A stretch of DNA of 64,000 nt from Fomitopsis serialis (Eukaryota > Basidiomycota > Agaricomycetes > Polyporales > Fomitopsidaceae): NCBI RefSeq assembly GCF_022376445.1, contig NW_025955050.1:62001-126000 (forward strand), written 5' to 3'. The notes below the pieces were generated by a model. It saw only the letters and a list, made by a program, of their open reading frames with translations. It was not told the DNA's origin and ran no database searches. A program made the position numbers and the translations under genes. Of this stretch, positions 46,642 to 57,380 are shown in pieces (position 1 is the stretch's first letter; each line of letters starts with the position of its first letter).

Positions 46642-48280
46642 TGCACCGGGATAGCAGGTCGTCTTGCGTATATCGCGATCGGATGCGCGGCGGTACATTC
46701 GTTCATGACTCTGGTTAATATTGATTGAAGGACTCGCGATACATTACGTCGAGCAGAGACGTGGTATTGAAGGGTATGAATGGAAATGCGTGTTTTGCGA
46801 GACGATATACATAGGGCTGCGTTTGGCCTCCGCGCAACCAACGCTCCAGCAGCTCCTCGGCGATACTATAATTACGTAAGCTGCTACTCGCGGGAGGTTG
46901 GCCGTGGCAGTACAACGTCAAGTACTGCTCACCTTGACTGGGAATCTAGATATCGATACACACTCACTCTCAGGCTGACGGCGACGCAGACACGCTGCCT
47001 GCAATCACCAGAGATGCAGCCCGCGAACCAACATACGCTGAACGATGGTCAGTGATCGATTGATCCCTCGCCGTCCACGACCGCGTCGGACGACGCGCGC
47101 AGGTTCTCCCTCGCATCTCGGAGCATCCATCCCATTGCCGGCGTATTGTCCTCTCGCGTGTGGAGACGTTCCGACCCACTCAGGGGTCAAGGTATGCTCC
47201 TGGTACATGCCCATCTTCGCACCTGATGATGGTCGCGCGAGCTCTGCGCCACAGCTACGCTCTGGAGACCCATTCCATGACTGTTATGACGGGAAAAGTC
47301 CTTCTTTGCCCGCTGTATTGGCAGGGATCCTCGTGCGCGCTGGAGGTTGCTAGCAAGATGGCGAGTCGTCCTTTGGAGGTGGCGCCCGGTTTCGCCTCGC
47401 TCTTGTCATTTCCTGAACATCTAAGCTCGCTCAGTCATCTTCCTTTGCTCGGCAACGCGTGTACAGTACGTCTGTGGGATCTTCGTTTGCACGACGATCT
47501 TGCATGTCTCACAAGTGTGCCGGCAAGCTGGGTCTCCCACCGCCGCTGCGCCATCTCCACACATTGCTTGTACAGCAATGATAGCACGCGGGAACGATCA
47601 TCGCACACTCAACGGTGAGCCCCACTTGCTCAGAATCGTGGCCGGACAACTGCGCGCGCGCCAGCCGTGGATGGGCGTACGGGGACACGGTATCGAATAC
47701 AGTGGGGCCGCGACCGAGGGCGACGATACGCTTCGCCGCATACATCCGCTCGCGTCTTTCGCGACGCTGACACCTAGGAATGCTGAGCGGATCTGGTCAG
47801 ACTGCAAGAATGGACGGGGCCGTACGTACCGTGAGGGACTGCGAATGTACGGTCTAGCGGGAGACCTCCCGCTTGCGAGCAGGCGACGATGGACCACTGT
47901 GAACTGCTGTCGTACCTCCCCGCCCTTGTTCAGTATCTGCCGTCTTACCTGCCGCATACCTACCGGTAAGCCTGTTGCGTCGAGAAGCCTCATGCTGAGC
48001 GTGTGCGCAAGTTCGTAGATGTCGTGCCCAAGGAGTGCCTATGCTCAGCGCCCTCGACGACAACGAAAGCAGCAGCCCGGATGGGGAACGAGTCTCTGCC
48101 ACTGTATGGTTGTTTCGAAGTCCGCTGGGCCGCTTCCGTACCGCTATGCCCGGCGCGGGTCGGCTCAGCGGCACCGGGGTGGTCCCTCCTCCTCGCAAAT
48201 GGGCGTCGCGGCCAATCCACTGACGGTGTTCGATATACGTGCGAGTCCGGTGTTCACAGACGCAATGTACAGTCACGCAC
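46642..48280. other. Intergenic, no gene recognised
   Basis: No supported gene. A forward frame at 47160-47618 is open (leucine-rich, LSFPEHLSSLSHLPLLGNAC) but has no intron structure or family resemblance. About 48215-48240 carries the TGACGGTGTTCGATATA spacer repeat also found at 39.69 kb. Confidence 0.45.
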
Positions 48281-48284
48281 GCTG

Positions 48285-49125
48285 TGGCGATGCGAAGATC
48301 AGTCCTTCATGGGCCTCCGAGTCGCCGCATAACCGAAGCATCCGCCCGAAGGCCCCAGCACTGGCAGAAGCGACTCGCCACGATAGACACTGGGCACTAC
48401 TATATGTGTTCGTCAATATTGCATACTGACACCCTCGCCGGTCTGAAGTAGCTCGGGCGATAGTACCACAGAGCGGCCACGGCATAGTATCTGTCCTCGC
48501 TCAGCGCATAGGCGGCCAAGCCGAGCCCTTCAATGTCAATCCTCGTCTCCCGTAGGTACGCACTAGGGAGGACCTCCGCCCAGTCGACCTCCTACCACGA
48601 AGCTGTGGCGCACGACAACGCCTAGAGGACACGACGACATCAATGCACGCGGACACACAGAGATAGGTGTAGCCATACCTGGGCGCGGACGCCTTCAGAC
48701 CGGATAGATCCCGTCGGCGGTCAAAGGACTCTGGGTACGCGGCGAACGTGCCGTACCAGTAGACCGGTAGCGTCCTAGCGGATGATCCCAGGCCGTCTAT
48801 TCACTACGACGCTCGGTAGGCTGAAGCTACTCACGGGAAAGACCTGATGCTGATGGATTTGCAGAAGTCGAACTGCGTGTGGTCGGAGCAGTCGAACATG
48901 GCGAGCTTCGCGACGCCCTTCAGCGACGCCGCGGCCTTGTTGAAAGCGGGGGCCAGCTCGATGCAGTGGGCGCACCTATGCCCGTGCGGATCGGGTCAGG
49001 GTCGTGATAGGTCGCGAGCGCATCGGGGGAAGAATACCATGCTTACCACGAGGAGACGAACTTGACCAACATGAGAGGCCGCTTCGCTGGGGCGGCGTTG
49101 AAGCTTCAAATGGTACATGGCAGCA
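48285..49125 (-). pseudogene. Decayed thioredoxin-like paralogue 2
   Basis: The minus strand retains LMLVKFVSSW, then after an intron CAHCIELAPAFNKAAASLKG, FDCSDHTQFDFCKS and the exon with TADGI. The signal-peptide exon is missing: upstream sequence is unrelated. The motif before the third exon and the LTADGIV region are altered. Downstream a different frame reads VDWAEVLPSAYLRETRIDIE, then LAAYALSEDRYYAVAALWYY. The whole block mirrors 36.03-36.95 kb in inverted orientation. Confidence 0.7.
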
Positions 49126-49129
49126 ACGG

Positions 49130-49560
49130 ATATTCTCCTTGGCAAATGCGCGTTCAAAGAGCGTACCTACTTCCGGAGCAAGAGTGGATGGAACGTTCAA
49201 GTTCGTGGCCGAGCCGCGTCAAAGCATACAGTCAAAACACTGAATATTTGTACCACATCGTCTGGGACGTCTGAGGCTTCTCCGAGCTTATCCGCGTCGC
49301 ATCGGCCGTAGAACAGTACCTGCGTCGAGTGGAAGGCTACAAGGGCGATGAGACCTCCTACGAGTCCCTGTGTCCTTGCCCGACAGGAATTTAGCCGGGA
49401 AACGCCGTCGACGCTGTGTGGAATCGGTGGGCTCCAGACGACATACGAGAGGCATCTGGTCTGCGGGGTGAAGGTCATGAGCTGACTCGGAGAGGAGGCA
49501 CTTGTAACGATCTCTGGAGAGACGAAGTGACGTACACGCTCAAATTCTGAACCACAGACG
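49130..49560 (+). pseudogene. Unrecognised gene X fragment, convergent with copy I
   Basis: Plus-strand counterpart of 35.06-35.56 kb: it encodes LLPEQEWMERSSSWPSRVKA and YSQNTEYLYHIVWDV, then RVEGYKGDETSYESLC in a second frame. It converges on copy I, as the X fragment at 35 kb converges on copy G. Confidence 0.5.
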
Positions 49561-49836
49561 CAGACGCGTCGAAGCGGCATCCAGAGCCGTTCCCATCCTT
49601 CCGCCAGCTTCATGTACTTAGCCACTCCGACCGGGTCATGCACCGTTGAGTACTGCTCGGGATGTTTGGCCTGCATAACGACGTTATATGAGCAAAGCTC
49701 AACTGATCACCAAATTCCCAAGCACGTACGACTGAATCTTCACGTTACGGTTGACATTACGAGTGGTACTCACGTACACGGTGCGTACAACAGGCGGAAA
49801 TCCATCGTAACAGCCCCATGACCATGCTACGCCGGC

Positions 49837-50668
49837 TCAGTCAAGCTCGTCTATCTCGAAGCCGCGCTCGAACAGCTCGCCATTTTCATACTCCCGGCGA
49901 CGGTGATGGGCTCCCGCTTCCAGGTGCGGCCGTTTGACCCCCGAGCCACCGTTCGCCTGTGGATGAGGCTGACGACCGCTGGCAGCCTGAGCCTTGTTCC
50001 GCTGACGATTCCTGATGATTCGCCGAGCTTGGGTGCGCGCCGGCCCCGGTGGCCCCTGGAGGATCTGCTGTTTCGCTCCATGTTCAGCATTTGTGCGCGC
50101 CTCAAGCCCCCGAGAGAGGAGGGCTTCGTAGAAGCCGCGCTCCACCAGCCCGTCTCGGAGCTCACGCTCAACTACGGAGGCATCCTCGGGCGTGCGACTG
50201 ATATTCATGCTCAGCAATGAGATGAGGATAGATAGCGAGGGGCTCACGTGAACAGCTCGCCGTTGACGTCGTACTCCCTCTGGCGGTTCTGCTGCGGATG
50301 AGACGAAGCAGGCCCAGACCCAGATTGACGAGCTGACCCGCTAGAAGTCGCCGTGGACTGGCCCTGGCGCTGACGCTGCTTCGTCGCATCCTTCTTTATC
50401 ATCCCGGCGAGATGCTTAGCCCCACGGTCAGAGTTTTTGCGTGCCTCCAGGTCCCGAGAGACGAGGTCGTCATAGTAGCCGCGCTCCACCAGTCCATCTT
50501 GGAGTTCACGCTCAACTATGGAGGGATCCTCGGTCGCGCGACTTTTTTTGTATGCTCAGCCAGGGATAAGAATCAATAACGAGGGGCTTACATGGAGACC
50601 GGGTGAGCGAGCGCGGGAGCAGTTACCACCGCCAAAAGGGCAGCAGAGGCGAGCGGAGAGTAACGCAT
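49837..50668 (-). CDS. Secreted module-repeat protein, copy I (three exons, intact)
   Basis: Function unknown; 243 residues. Exons on the minus strand: 50668-50592 (MRYSPLASAALLAVVTAPAL), 50541-50248 (294 nt, phase 2-2), 50197-49837. The first intron has an acceptor of AAAAAG rather than ACAG. Module 1 is RATEDPSIVERELQDGLVER then GYYDDLVSRDLEARKN, with exon 2 ending REYDVNGELFT, an internal copy of the C-terminal tail. Module 2 is EDASVVERELRDGLVERGFY. The protein ends HHRRREYENGELFERGFEID, then ELD. The tail at an internal exon end supports exon duplication from a terminal exon. Confidence 0.87.
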
Positions 50669-51560
50669 GGTGTCTTTAATGCACTGGGGTCGTTACAAAG
50701 ACAAAGAATTCCGGTGGAAGGAACGTGAGTCGTCAAAAAGAGCGAGGCTAGAGAGGTGCAAGTGGTAAGTGCAACATTCAAAGTACCACCGTCGCTGAGC
50801 ACTTACTTGCCGGCAACCTACTCGGTGAGCTCGAAAGGGGAAGATGAGCTGAGGGATACGGCAAGCGCACCTCTTCCTTTGTACGCTGTCATGTGTGGCC
50901 GTGGCACCGACTTGGGGCACAGCAGCAATTTCAAGATCTTGCGTCGTTCATCACATCAGGTCGGGTCATTGTGCTTCGAATTGGGATGATGGCGGCTCGC
51001 AGTACGGAGGCTTCTTTCGACGCAGCCTGGGACATATGTGCACCATTTACTCGTCGAGTACGAGTGGTCTGCTGCTACAGAGGGGCGCAGACCGGCAGGT
51101 TTCACGGTCAATGATACCTGGACTAACCGCTATCAACTCATAGCATCGGTGACACAAAGTGAGGAACAACGTCACTGTATGCCCAGCTACGATGCTCTGG
51201 GAGTAGTGAGAGCATTCATCTCTAGTAGCTGAGTTAATATGATGGGCGATTGCATGGCAACTACGTTGATCTCTGGCGGTGTAGGTCACCCCAGATTATC
51301 CCATCGTATCACGACTGCATATACTTAGCGATGCCGCAAAGGCTTGAACCGTCGCTCGATGCAGTCTGAAAACGTCCTGGACGTGCGAACGTCCGCCAGC
51401 ACTTCGTTGAGCGAGTCGGCATAGAAGTTGTTGCTGACTCAGAAAAGATCAGAACGAGATAGCTCAACGGTTGCAATCAGCTGGTCAATCGCAGGCGTAT
51501 ACGAAGTAGTCTTGATCTCATATCAGTGGGTACTGCACTGGTTGCACTGCCGTTGCTCGA
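50669..51560 (-). promoter_or_regulatory. Conserved promoter of copy I
   Basis: TATA position altered to GTACAAAGG (50884-50876). The CRE-like site is eroded to GTGACGTTG (about 51173-51165). A sequence with TCTTGATCTCATAT (about 51510) is the inverse of the ATGAGATCAAGAC found upstream of forward copies. Confidence 0.6.
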
Positions 51561-51589
51561 GGGACCGCTGTATTGCTCACACCAATTAG

Positions 51590-51725
51590 CCACGAAACAC
51601 GGTGACAACAGCTCAGAACAGACTTACCTAGATGAATGCTGCCCACATACAACAAGCCAAAAGGACACCGTCGATAGACCCTCCTTCTCCAAACCACGCA
51701 ACAATGTACACGATGCGTACAGCAG
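51590..51725 (-). pseudogene. DUF6535 N-terminal fragment
   Basis: The minus strand reads VSLF-stop-AVVTVF, a degraded version of the VGLFSAVVTTF seen at 58.9 kb, which corresponds to the first transmembrane segment of DUF6535 proteins. Too short to be functional. Confidence 0.4.
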
Positions 51726-51768
51726 GCGGAAAAATATCGTAACAACCCCACGATCAGGCTACATCCTC

Positions 51769-52289
51769 TCAGTCAAGCTCGTCTATCTCGAAGCCGCGCT
51801 CGAACAGCTCGCCGTCGAGGTCGTACTCCCGGCGACGGTGAGGGGCTCCCGCCCCCCGCCCGGCGCCACCGTTGTGCCCCGAGCCACCGTTCGGCTGCGG
51901 ATGAGGCCGACCATTCGGCCCAGCCCGGTTCGGGGGAGGATTCGTCGCAGCGTGCTGAAGCCTGGCCGCCCCCTGTTGCCTGACCTGCTCCGCCCACTGC
52001 CCCAGCGCACGCTGCCCGGCGTGGTTCTGAGCCGCGGGGCCCACATGCACGAACCGTCGCTCGTCTTGCGGTCCCGAGGGAGGACGTTGGCGTAGTAGCC
52101 GCGCTCCAGCAGTCCAACTTGAAGCTCACGCTCAACCATGGAAGCATCCTCGGTCGCGCGACTGTTATTGCATGCTCAGTCATGACATAAGGATAAATAG
52201 TGAGGGGCTCACATGGTGACCGGGTGAGCGAGCGCGGGAGCTGTTGCCACCGCCAGAAGGGCGGCAGAGGCGATCGTAGAGTAACGCAT
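51769..52289 (-). CDS. Secreted module-repeat protein, copy J (frameshifted)
   Basis: Function unknown. Exon 1 52289-52213 (MRYSTIASAALLAVATAPAL), intron 52212-52162, exon 2 from 52161. Module: RATEDASMVERELQVGLLER then GYYANVLPRDRKTSDG. At 52052-52053 one A is missing relative to copy K (a TTT run on the coding strand is TT), so the frame as written gives an unrelated tail and stops at 51783. The homologous frame continues with HVGPAAQNHAG and ends PHRRREYDLDGELFERGFEI, then DELD, with its stop at 51769. Copy K, its closest relative, keeps the frame. Confidence 0.75.
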
Positions 52290-52900
52290 GACGACTTGTA
52301 AGAATTTCGGTGGAAAGAACGTGAATCGTCAGTCAAGAGAGCAAGGCTAGAGGGGTGCAGGGGGTAAGTGCAAATTCAAACTGCCACCGTCGGTGAACAC
52401 TCACTTGCCGGCAACCTACTCGGTGGGCTCAAAAGGAGAAGAGGAGCTGAGGGATAGTACGGTAGGCATACCTCTCGGTTTATACGTTGGTATGCGTGGC
52501 CGTGGCCCGGGAGGGCAAGGACTTGCGATGACGGACGCGCTTCCTGCGTTGTTGATTGCAACAGCTCGGTTCATTGTGCTTTGGAGGATCATCGCATTCG
52601 GAAGATGGCGGTTCGCGGTACGGAGGCTTTCATGACGCAGCCTGGTGCACTCGATCGCGACCGATATCGCATAGCAATCTCTGGCGATGTAGATAACACC
52701 ACCGTATCACGGCTGTATATGGATGACGCAAAGGCTTGAACTGTCGCTCGATGCCGGCTGGAGACGTCCTGGATGTGCGAACGTCCATGGTATATACTTC
52801 GTTGAGCCGATTGGCAGCGAGTTGTTGCTGATGCGGAATCAAAAAACAATCAGCTCAACAATTGCAATGGGCCGATGGTGAGGTGATACCTGGTATGAAG
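52290..52900 (-). promoter_or_regulatory. Promoter of copy J
   Basis: TATA box CGTATAAACC (52486-52477) and the 5'-UTR intron are present. The upstream part is shortened relative to A-E and resembles the promoter of copy K closely (ATTGCAATGGGCCGATGGTGA at the distal end, about 52860). Confidence 0.6.
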
Positions 52901-52914
52901 GTATGTCTGATTTG

Positions 52915-53830
52915 CACAATAGAAGAGAGCGTTTGGGATGCTGGCAACAGCTTCGGCGACAATCTTCGGAATGGAGGAATTCGCTAGAAAACGAGGATAG
53001 CCAGCTAAGGGAACCGTGGACAAACTGATCCACACTGTTCTTCACCTGTGCTACCCCATCACCCCTCCTCGCTGATACATTCGGCGTCGTACTTGCTGAA
53101 GTACCGTCGACTTAAAGCTACGGTGTGCCTTTCCGAAGAGGCGCGCCAACAGGTCGTCACCGACGGGGGCCTTGTAGATGCAACCGGGGAAGACGAGTGG
53201 CAGGAGGCTCAAGCCGGCGTAGGCAATGAACGTTATCCCAGCAATCACGATGACGACGTACGACAGACCGGCATGCAGTGGCAGAAGAACAAGGCGAAGC
53301 CGGCGAACAGGAGGAAGAGTGCGAGGTGAAGGAAGGTAGGAAGGATATCGATGATGACGGGCACCCGCCGCGTCTGCAATCCCATGAAGCGGTGCTGCCG
53401 CACAAGCGCGAGGTCGGGCTGCGACCCCGAGACGACAGAGATGTAGTGTTGGAGCCTTTACGCGTACCGCGATGAGAGCAGAAGAGAGGACGATGGTCAA
53501 GCTCGTGGTCCGCAGTGCGCTGACCGACGTCATTCAGCTAGCCAGTGGAGTCTCCCTGAGCGTACGAAGAGGGCTTCATGTCATCCGAGGGCGCGCCGCT
53601 GGCGGCAGCACGCTTAACTGCGATGAGCTCAGCCAAGAAATAGGAGACGCGGTGACAACGGCGGAGAATGGCCCAGCCTAGCTCGTCAAGCATTTGAATA
53701 AGTCAGATGTTGGCCGCCGACAAGCTCAAAGGACTCACAAAAAGTAGGAAGACTTCGATAGAGTCCTTCCAGCTCCCACCCATGTCGGAGTCGGAGGCAT
53801 GTGCTTCATCGTCGTAAAGTTGCGACATAC
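52915..53830 (-). pseudogene. DUF6535 transmembrane protein, disrupted
   Basis: Agaricomycete family of unknown function. Minus strand in order: MGGSWKDSIEVFLLF (start near 53783), then after stops and introns ALRTTSLTIVLSSALIAVRV (transmembrane), LALVRQHRFMGLQTRRVPVI, IDILPTFLHLALFLLFAGFA (transmembrane), a frameshift near 53270, YVVIVIAGITFIAYAGLSLL (transmembrane), and PLVFPGCIYKAPVGDDLLAR, ending in a Ser/Trp-containing C-terminal region (QFVHGSLSWLSSFSSEF). The order matches the DUF6535 architecture, but stops and at least one frameshift make it non-functional as written. It lies directly upstream of copy J on the same strand. Confidence 0.7.
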
Positions 53831-54369
53831 GTACGTTTGGGCCTGCCCTTTGCAACGGCAGATCGGATGCAGTCACATGTACCAGGAATCGTCAGAGGGA
53901 CAAGAAAGAAGCGACATGGCTTGGTAGTCAGTGGTACATACCAGGTTTTATGGTATCGACTCGTACATACGGCACCGGTGTTGTCCTTCTGAGTGATGCT
54001 TGATAGTGTCCTGCGCCTGCGACGTTTCCGCGTGTGCGGTTCTCCGAGTCGTGACGAGTTCACGCACTCAAGCCCAGGCTCAAGGTTCCGAGCAGAGCGA
54101 CAACGCTGATCAGTCGCCCGTCGAAACACAAAGCGGCGGGAGGAGCTCCTGGCAGGGGCGGCTACAAGTTTGCTGCAGACATCGACAACGTAGACGGAAT
54201 GGCGGGATATGCGCCAGCGTAGGCGGCGTAGCACACATTCTGTAGTGGCCTTGGATGGACAGATAGATCACGCCGCCATTGCAGTGCGGCAGAAGTTGGG
54301 TGGGCCAGGGAGCAATCGAATCGCAGCCTGAGCGCGTCGACGGAGGACATGTGACAGGTCGACGGTCGA
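53831..54369. other. Spacer partly duplicated at 59.0-59.25 kb
   Basis: The stretch 53820-54070 resembles 58990-59240 (shared TTTCCACGTGTGC-like sequence and CGTGACGAGTTCACG). These are parts of the DUF6535 upstream region. No gene is supported. Confidence 0.5.
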
Positions 54370-54413
54370 CCGCGTCTGTGGCTGAGAGATCGCGTCCCGA
54401 TCTCGCTATTGCC
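54370..54413 (+). repeat. Dispersed GCGTCTGTGGCTGAG repeat, copy 5
   Basis: Variant with TCCCGATCTCGCTATTGCC at its end, shared with copy 6 at 61.27 kb. Confidence 0.8.
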
Positions 54414-54769
54414 TTTGCGTCGCGCGGCGACCTCCTCACGCAGAACAACCACCAGTCTTCAACGTGGCAGCCGTCGTCACCAGCTGCACCCCAAACCAGT
54501 CGGTCATGTGGACTATATGCGCGACTCCCACTACACTGAGCAGGACTCCGACGGACCGAGCGGGAGGAGGAGGGATCGCCACGACCAGAGCGCTCATGAA
54601 GGATGCCAGTCCAGTTCTAACATAGACGGTTTGACTGCGACTCGCAGTATGCGCATGTCCGGTATGAGGACACACGTCGACCGGGTCTGCCATCCGTGGT
54701 GACGCGTATGTATGCGAGGCATGCGTTGTTGAGACGACGATCGCCATTCCCTAGGCTTCTCCTGCATTC

Positions 54770-55020
54770 ACTCCCGGCTTCGCCCCTCCGGCGCATGCAT
54801 ACATCCTCCCTCTGAGTTGAAATACCCATCTACTGCCACTCGTCCGTTCACACTGACGTATCGTTCTTGCAGATATCTTCTCGCCACTACCCCTTTGCGA
54901 GTCTATCGTCAGTCTCAGTCGACGCAGCCCCTGATCTTCTCTGCAGGCGTTACTCTGCAGGCGTTACCATCCCTCTTGACTACCTTTGTCGGGCGCTCTT
55001 GAGACGCTCGACACCGGAGA
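54770..55020 (+). repeat. TATA/IPPN leader repeat copy at 54.8 kb
   Basis: Resembles 38.44-38.76 kb: a TTGAAATACCC in the TATA position (54818), pyrimidine-rich leader, then CCATCCCTCTTGACTACCTTTGTCGG matching the CATCCCTCCTAACCACC of the other copies (given here in two parts as seen at 54967 and 38709). Coding frame not maintained. Confidence 0.4.
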
Positions 55021-55740
55021 CCACGGACGACGGTGTATATTGTCGAATCCGACCAATCGTGTGGTCCGCGCAGGTCTGCCAACACGAGGGTACGCCCCCA
55101 TTCGTCCCAGGCTCATTTCGTGACTCAAATGTGGACGTTGTAGTCCCCGATGCATTTTTGTGGCTCCGTTATACTGGCGTTGTATGCGGGGCCGGAGTCG
55201 CGCCGAGGACAGCCAAAGACTCATTCGACGACCGCACTAATATTTCGGAGGAAGTTGTGCACGTGGAAGCAGCCTACGAGTCGGGCGACCACTGGCGATC
55301 ATCGTGGAAGCTACGGTAAGAACGGCCACCAACCACGAGTAGTCGGCCCGCGATTTTCGGATGGTACGCGTGGCTGGCTTCCCGGACCCTACTGCATACA
55401 GCCTGCGATGCGTGCTGCAGGAAGGACACGTTCCCCGACGACCCCTCGCCCCCAAAACGCTTGTATGCCTTGGTGTCCTCTTGTGCGAAGCGTAGTGGTT
55501 GTGTGCTGTACCTGTTCTTCACTTCAGTGTAGGGTGGAGGCCGGCATACCATCGTGTCGCTCGACTGACGTCGACCTCCCGTTCTCCGCACTCGTTCATG
55601 CGCTCTTCATTACAGTAAATAATCACAGGAGTACAATGTATGTGTCCGTAACGGCTGAGAGTTTGTGAGCTGCGCGTACCCTGTTGAAGGGTCCGCCAAA
55701 TGCAGTGGTGTCGTGGTGTATTATCACGCTATGGCAGTGC
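55020..55740. other. Spacer, no gene recognised
   Basis: Contains 55545-55595, shared with 39.53 kb (CCGGCATACCATCG). A forward frame at 54867-55319 is open (DVVVPDAFLWLRYTGVVCGA) but isolated and unrecognised. Confidence 0.4.
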
Positions 55741-56099
55741 CACGAACTCACGTCATGCGTCTCGGAACGCATAGCTGGCGCATCCGCACGAAGGCGAAAG
55801 CAGAAGCTTGAGTAAATCTTACCCACAGGTGCGCATTAGCATAATCATCATCGCGGGGTACCGACACGATTACTTTGGGGCAGTCCAGGACTGCAGGAGG
55901 CGATTGTATCGCGCAGAAGCCTCCGTTCATCATACTGCTACCCTCCGTGCTCGCTCGCTCAACGGATAGGGGAACAAGTCGAGTCCTACCGTACCGGGGT
56001 TCGCCGCCCTTAGACACGCGCTGTGAACAACCTTCTGGAGAAGCGAGACGGCCCAAGCTGCGGTGCGCGACGATGTCTGGATGACACAACGGCATGAAC

Positions 56100-56540
56100 A
56101 CGCACGGAACACGGAGACACATCCAGACGTACTTGGGCGCCGACGTCTTCAAAGAGGATACGATTCCGTCGGCGCTCAAAGGGCCCGGATACGCAGCGAA
56201 GGCACCATGGCGGTAGTCCCGACCATCAATCCACCCCGAACTTAACCCTCGATAGGCTGGAGCTACTCACGGAACGACATGACACCACTGGCACCGATGG
56301 ACTTGCAGCAGTCGAGCTGCGTGTGATCGAAACAGTCGACCGTGGCGAGCTTTACGACGCTATACATGTACGCTGCAGCCTTGTCGAAGGCGGGGGCCAC
56401 TGGGTCGCTGCAGTGGGCATATCTATGCCGGTACGGATCGTGTCGTGATGGGCTGGGTGTGCATAGCGGGGGGGGCATTATGAGAGGCTCTCGTTTCGCT
56501 GCGGCATAGCGATACAATTCCTGCCAGACGTCCACCTTCG
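56100..56540 (-). pseudogene. Decayed thioredoxin-like paralogue 3
   Basis: The minus strand keeps AAAKREPL, YAHC in place of CAHC (first catalytic Cys replaced by Tyr), APAFDKAAAYMYSVVKLATV, DCFDHTQLDCCKSIG, and YRHGAFAAYPGPLSADGIVS. The signal peptide and the first strand after KREPL are missing, and the exon boundaries are disturbed near 56470, where a G8 run occurs. Loss of the first active-site cysteine would abolish disulfide exchange even if expressed. Confidence 0.7.
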
Positions 56541-56742
56541 CGGCCATTCCTAACCTACGTGGGTCAAGGGTCAAAGTAAGCAGCATGCAGGGGGGGGGAT
56601 ATTGCCTGTGTTCCTAGGAAGGCTCAGATGCCAGTTGTGGTAGTTGAGGCGAGTGGCGGCTGGACGTCGATCGAACAAGGAGGTATCTTACTACGTGCGT
56701 AGTAGTAGTCACAAAGGGATGAATATTGAATACATGACCGCG

Positions 56743-57380
56743 TTAGAATAGCTCCCTGTCGAGGTCATACTCCCGGCGATGAGCTCCTTCCCCGAGCCTG
56801 GCACCGCCGTTCTGCCCCGAGCCACCGGGACATACATTGTACGAACTATCTACCAGGGGCCGCCTACCTCCTGCCGAGAGAGGAGGTCGGAGGTATCCTC
56901 GGTCGCGCGACTTGTATTGCACGCTCAGCCAGGGGATAAGGATAGATAGTGAGGAACTATTTACCGTGTGGGGCCCCCTACCTCCTGCCGAGAGAGGAGG
57001 TCGGAGGTATCCTCGGGCGCGCGACTGTTATTGTATGCTCAGCCAAGGGATAAGGATAAATAGCGAGGAACTATTTACCGTGTGGGGCCTCCTACCTCCT
57101 GCCGAGAGAGGAGGTCGGAGGTATCCTCGGGCGCGCGACTGTCATTGTGTGCTCAGCCAGGGGATAAGGATAAATAGCGAGGAACTATTCACCGTGTGGG
57201 GCCCCCTACCTCCTGCCGAGAGAGGAGGTCGGAAGTATCCTCGGGCGCGCGACTTTTATTGTATGCTCAGCCAGGGGATAAGGATAAATAGCGAGGGGCT
57301 TACATGGCGACCGGGTTAGCGAGCGCAGGAGCAATTGCCACCGCCAAAAGGGCAGCAGAGGCGAGCGTAAAGTAACGCAT
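56743..57380 (-). CDS. Secreted module-repeat protein, copy L, with tandem 60-nt micro-exons
   Basis: Function unknown. Exon 1 57380-57304 (signal peptide MRYFTLASAALLAVAIAPAL). Then micro-exons 57252-57193, 57138-57079 and 57024-56965, each exactly 60 nt, phase 2-2, nearly identical, encoding RAPEDTSDLLSRQEVGGPTR. They repeat at an exact 114-bp period with 54-nt introns. A fourth, 57-nt version (56910-56854) precedes a damaged junction: without a further splice the frame stops at about 56850, giving 105 residues. Beyond it a remnant of the last exon reads GAHRREYDLDRELF and stops at 56743. The micro-exon is the family module with its middle deleted (EDTS joined to DLLSR). Confidence 0.75.
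56850..57303. repeat. 114-bp exon-plus-intron tandem repeat, four units
   Basis: Units start (minus strand) at 57252, 57138, 57024 and 56910, an exact spacing of 114 bp. Each contains a 60-nt exon (57 nt in the last), donor GTAAATAG or GTGAATAG or GTAGATAG, and a 54-nt intron ending in AAG or CAG. Plus-strand landmarks GAGAGAGGAGGTCGGAGGTA recur in each unit. Confidence 0.95.

Noticed and set aside
47500..48018. Overlapping long frames on both strands
   Set aside because: No similarity between frames and known families, no intron signals, and part of the stretch is a spacer repeat.
56580..56595. G9 and G8 runs near 56.47 and 56.59 kb as functional elements
   Set aside because: They are single homopolymers in a pseudogene region with no flanking pattern; they mainly flag possible run-length miscalls.
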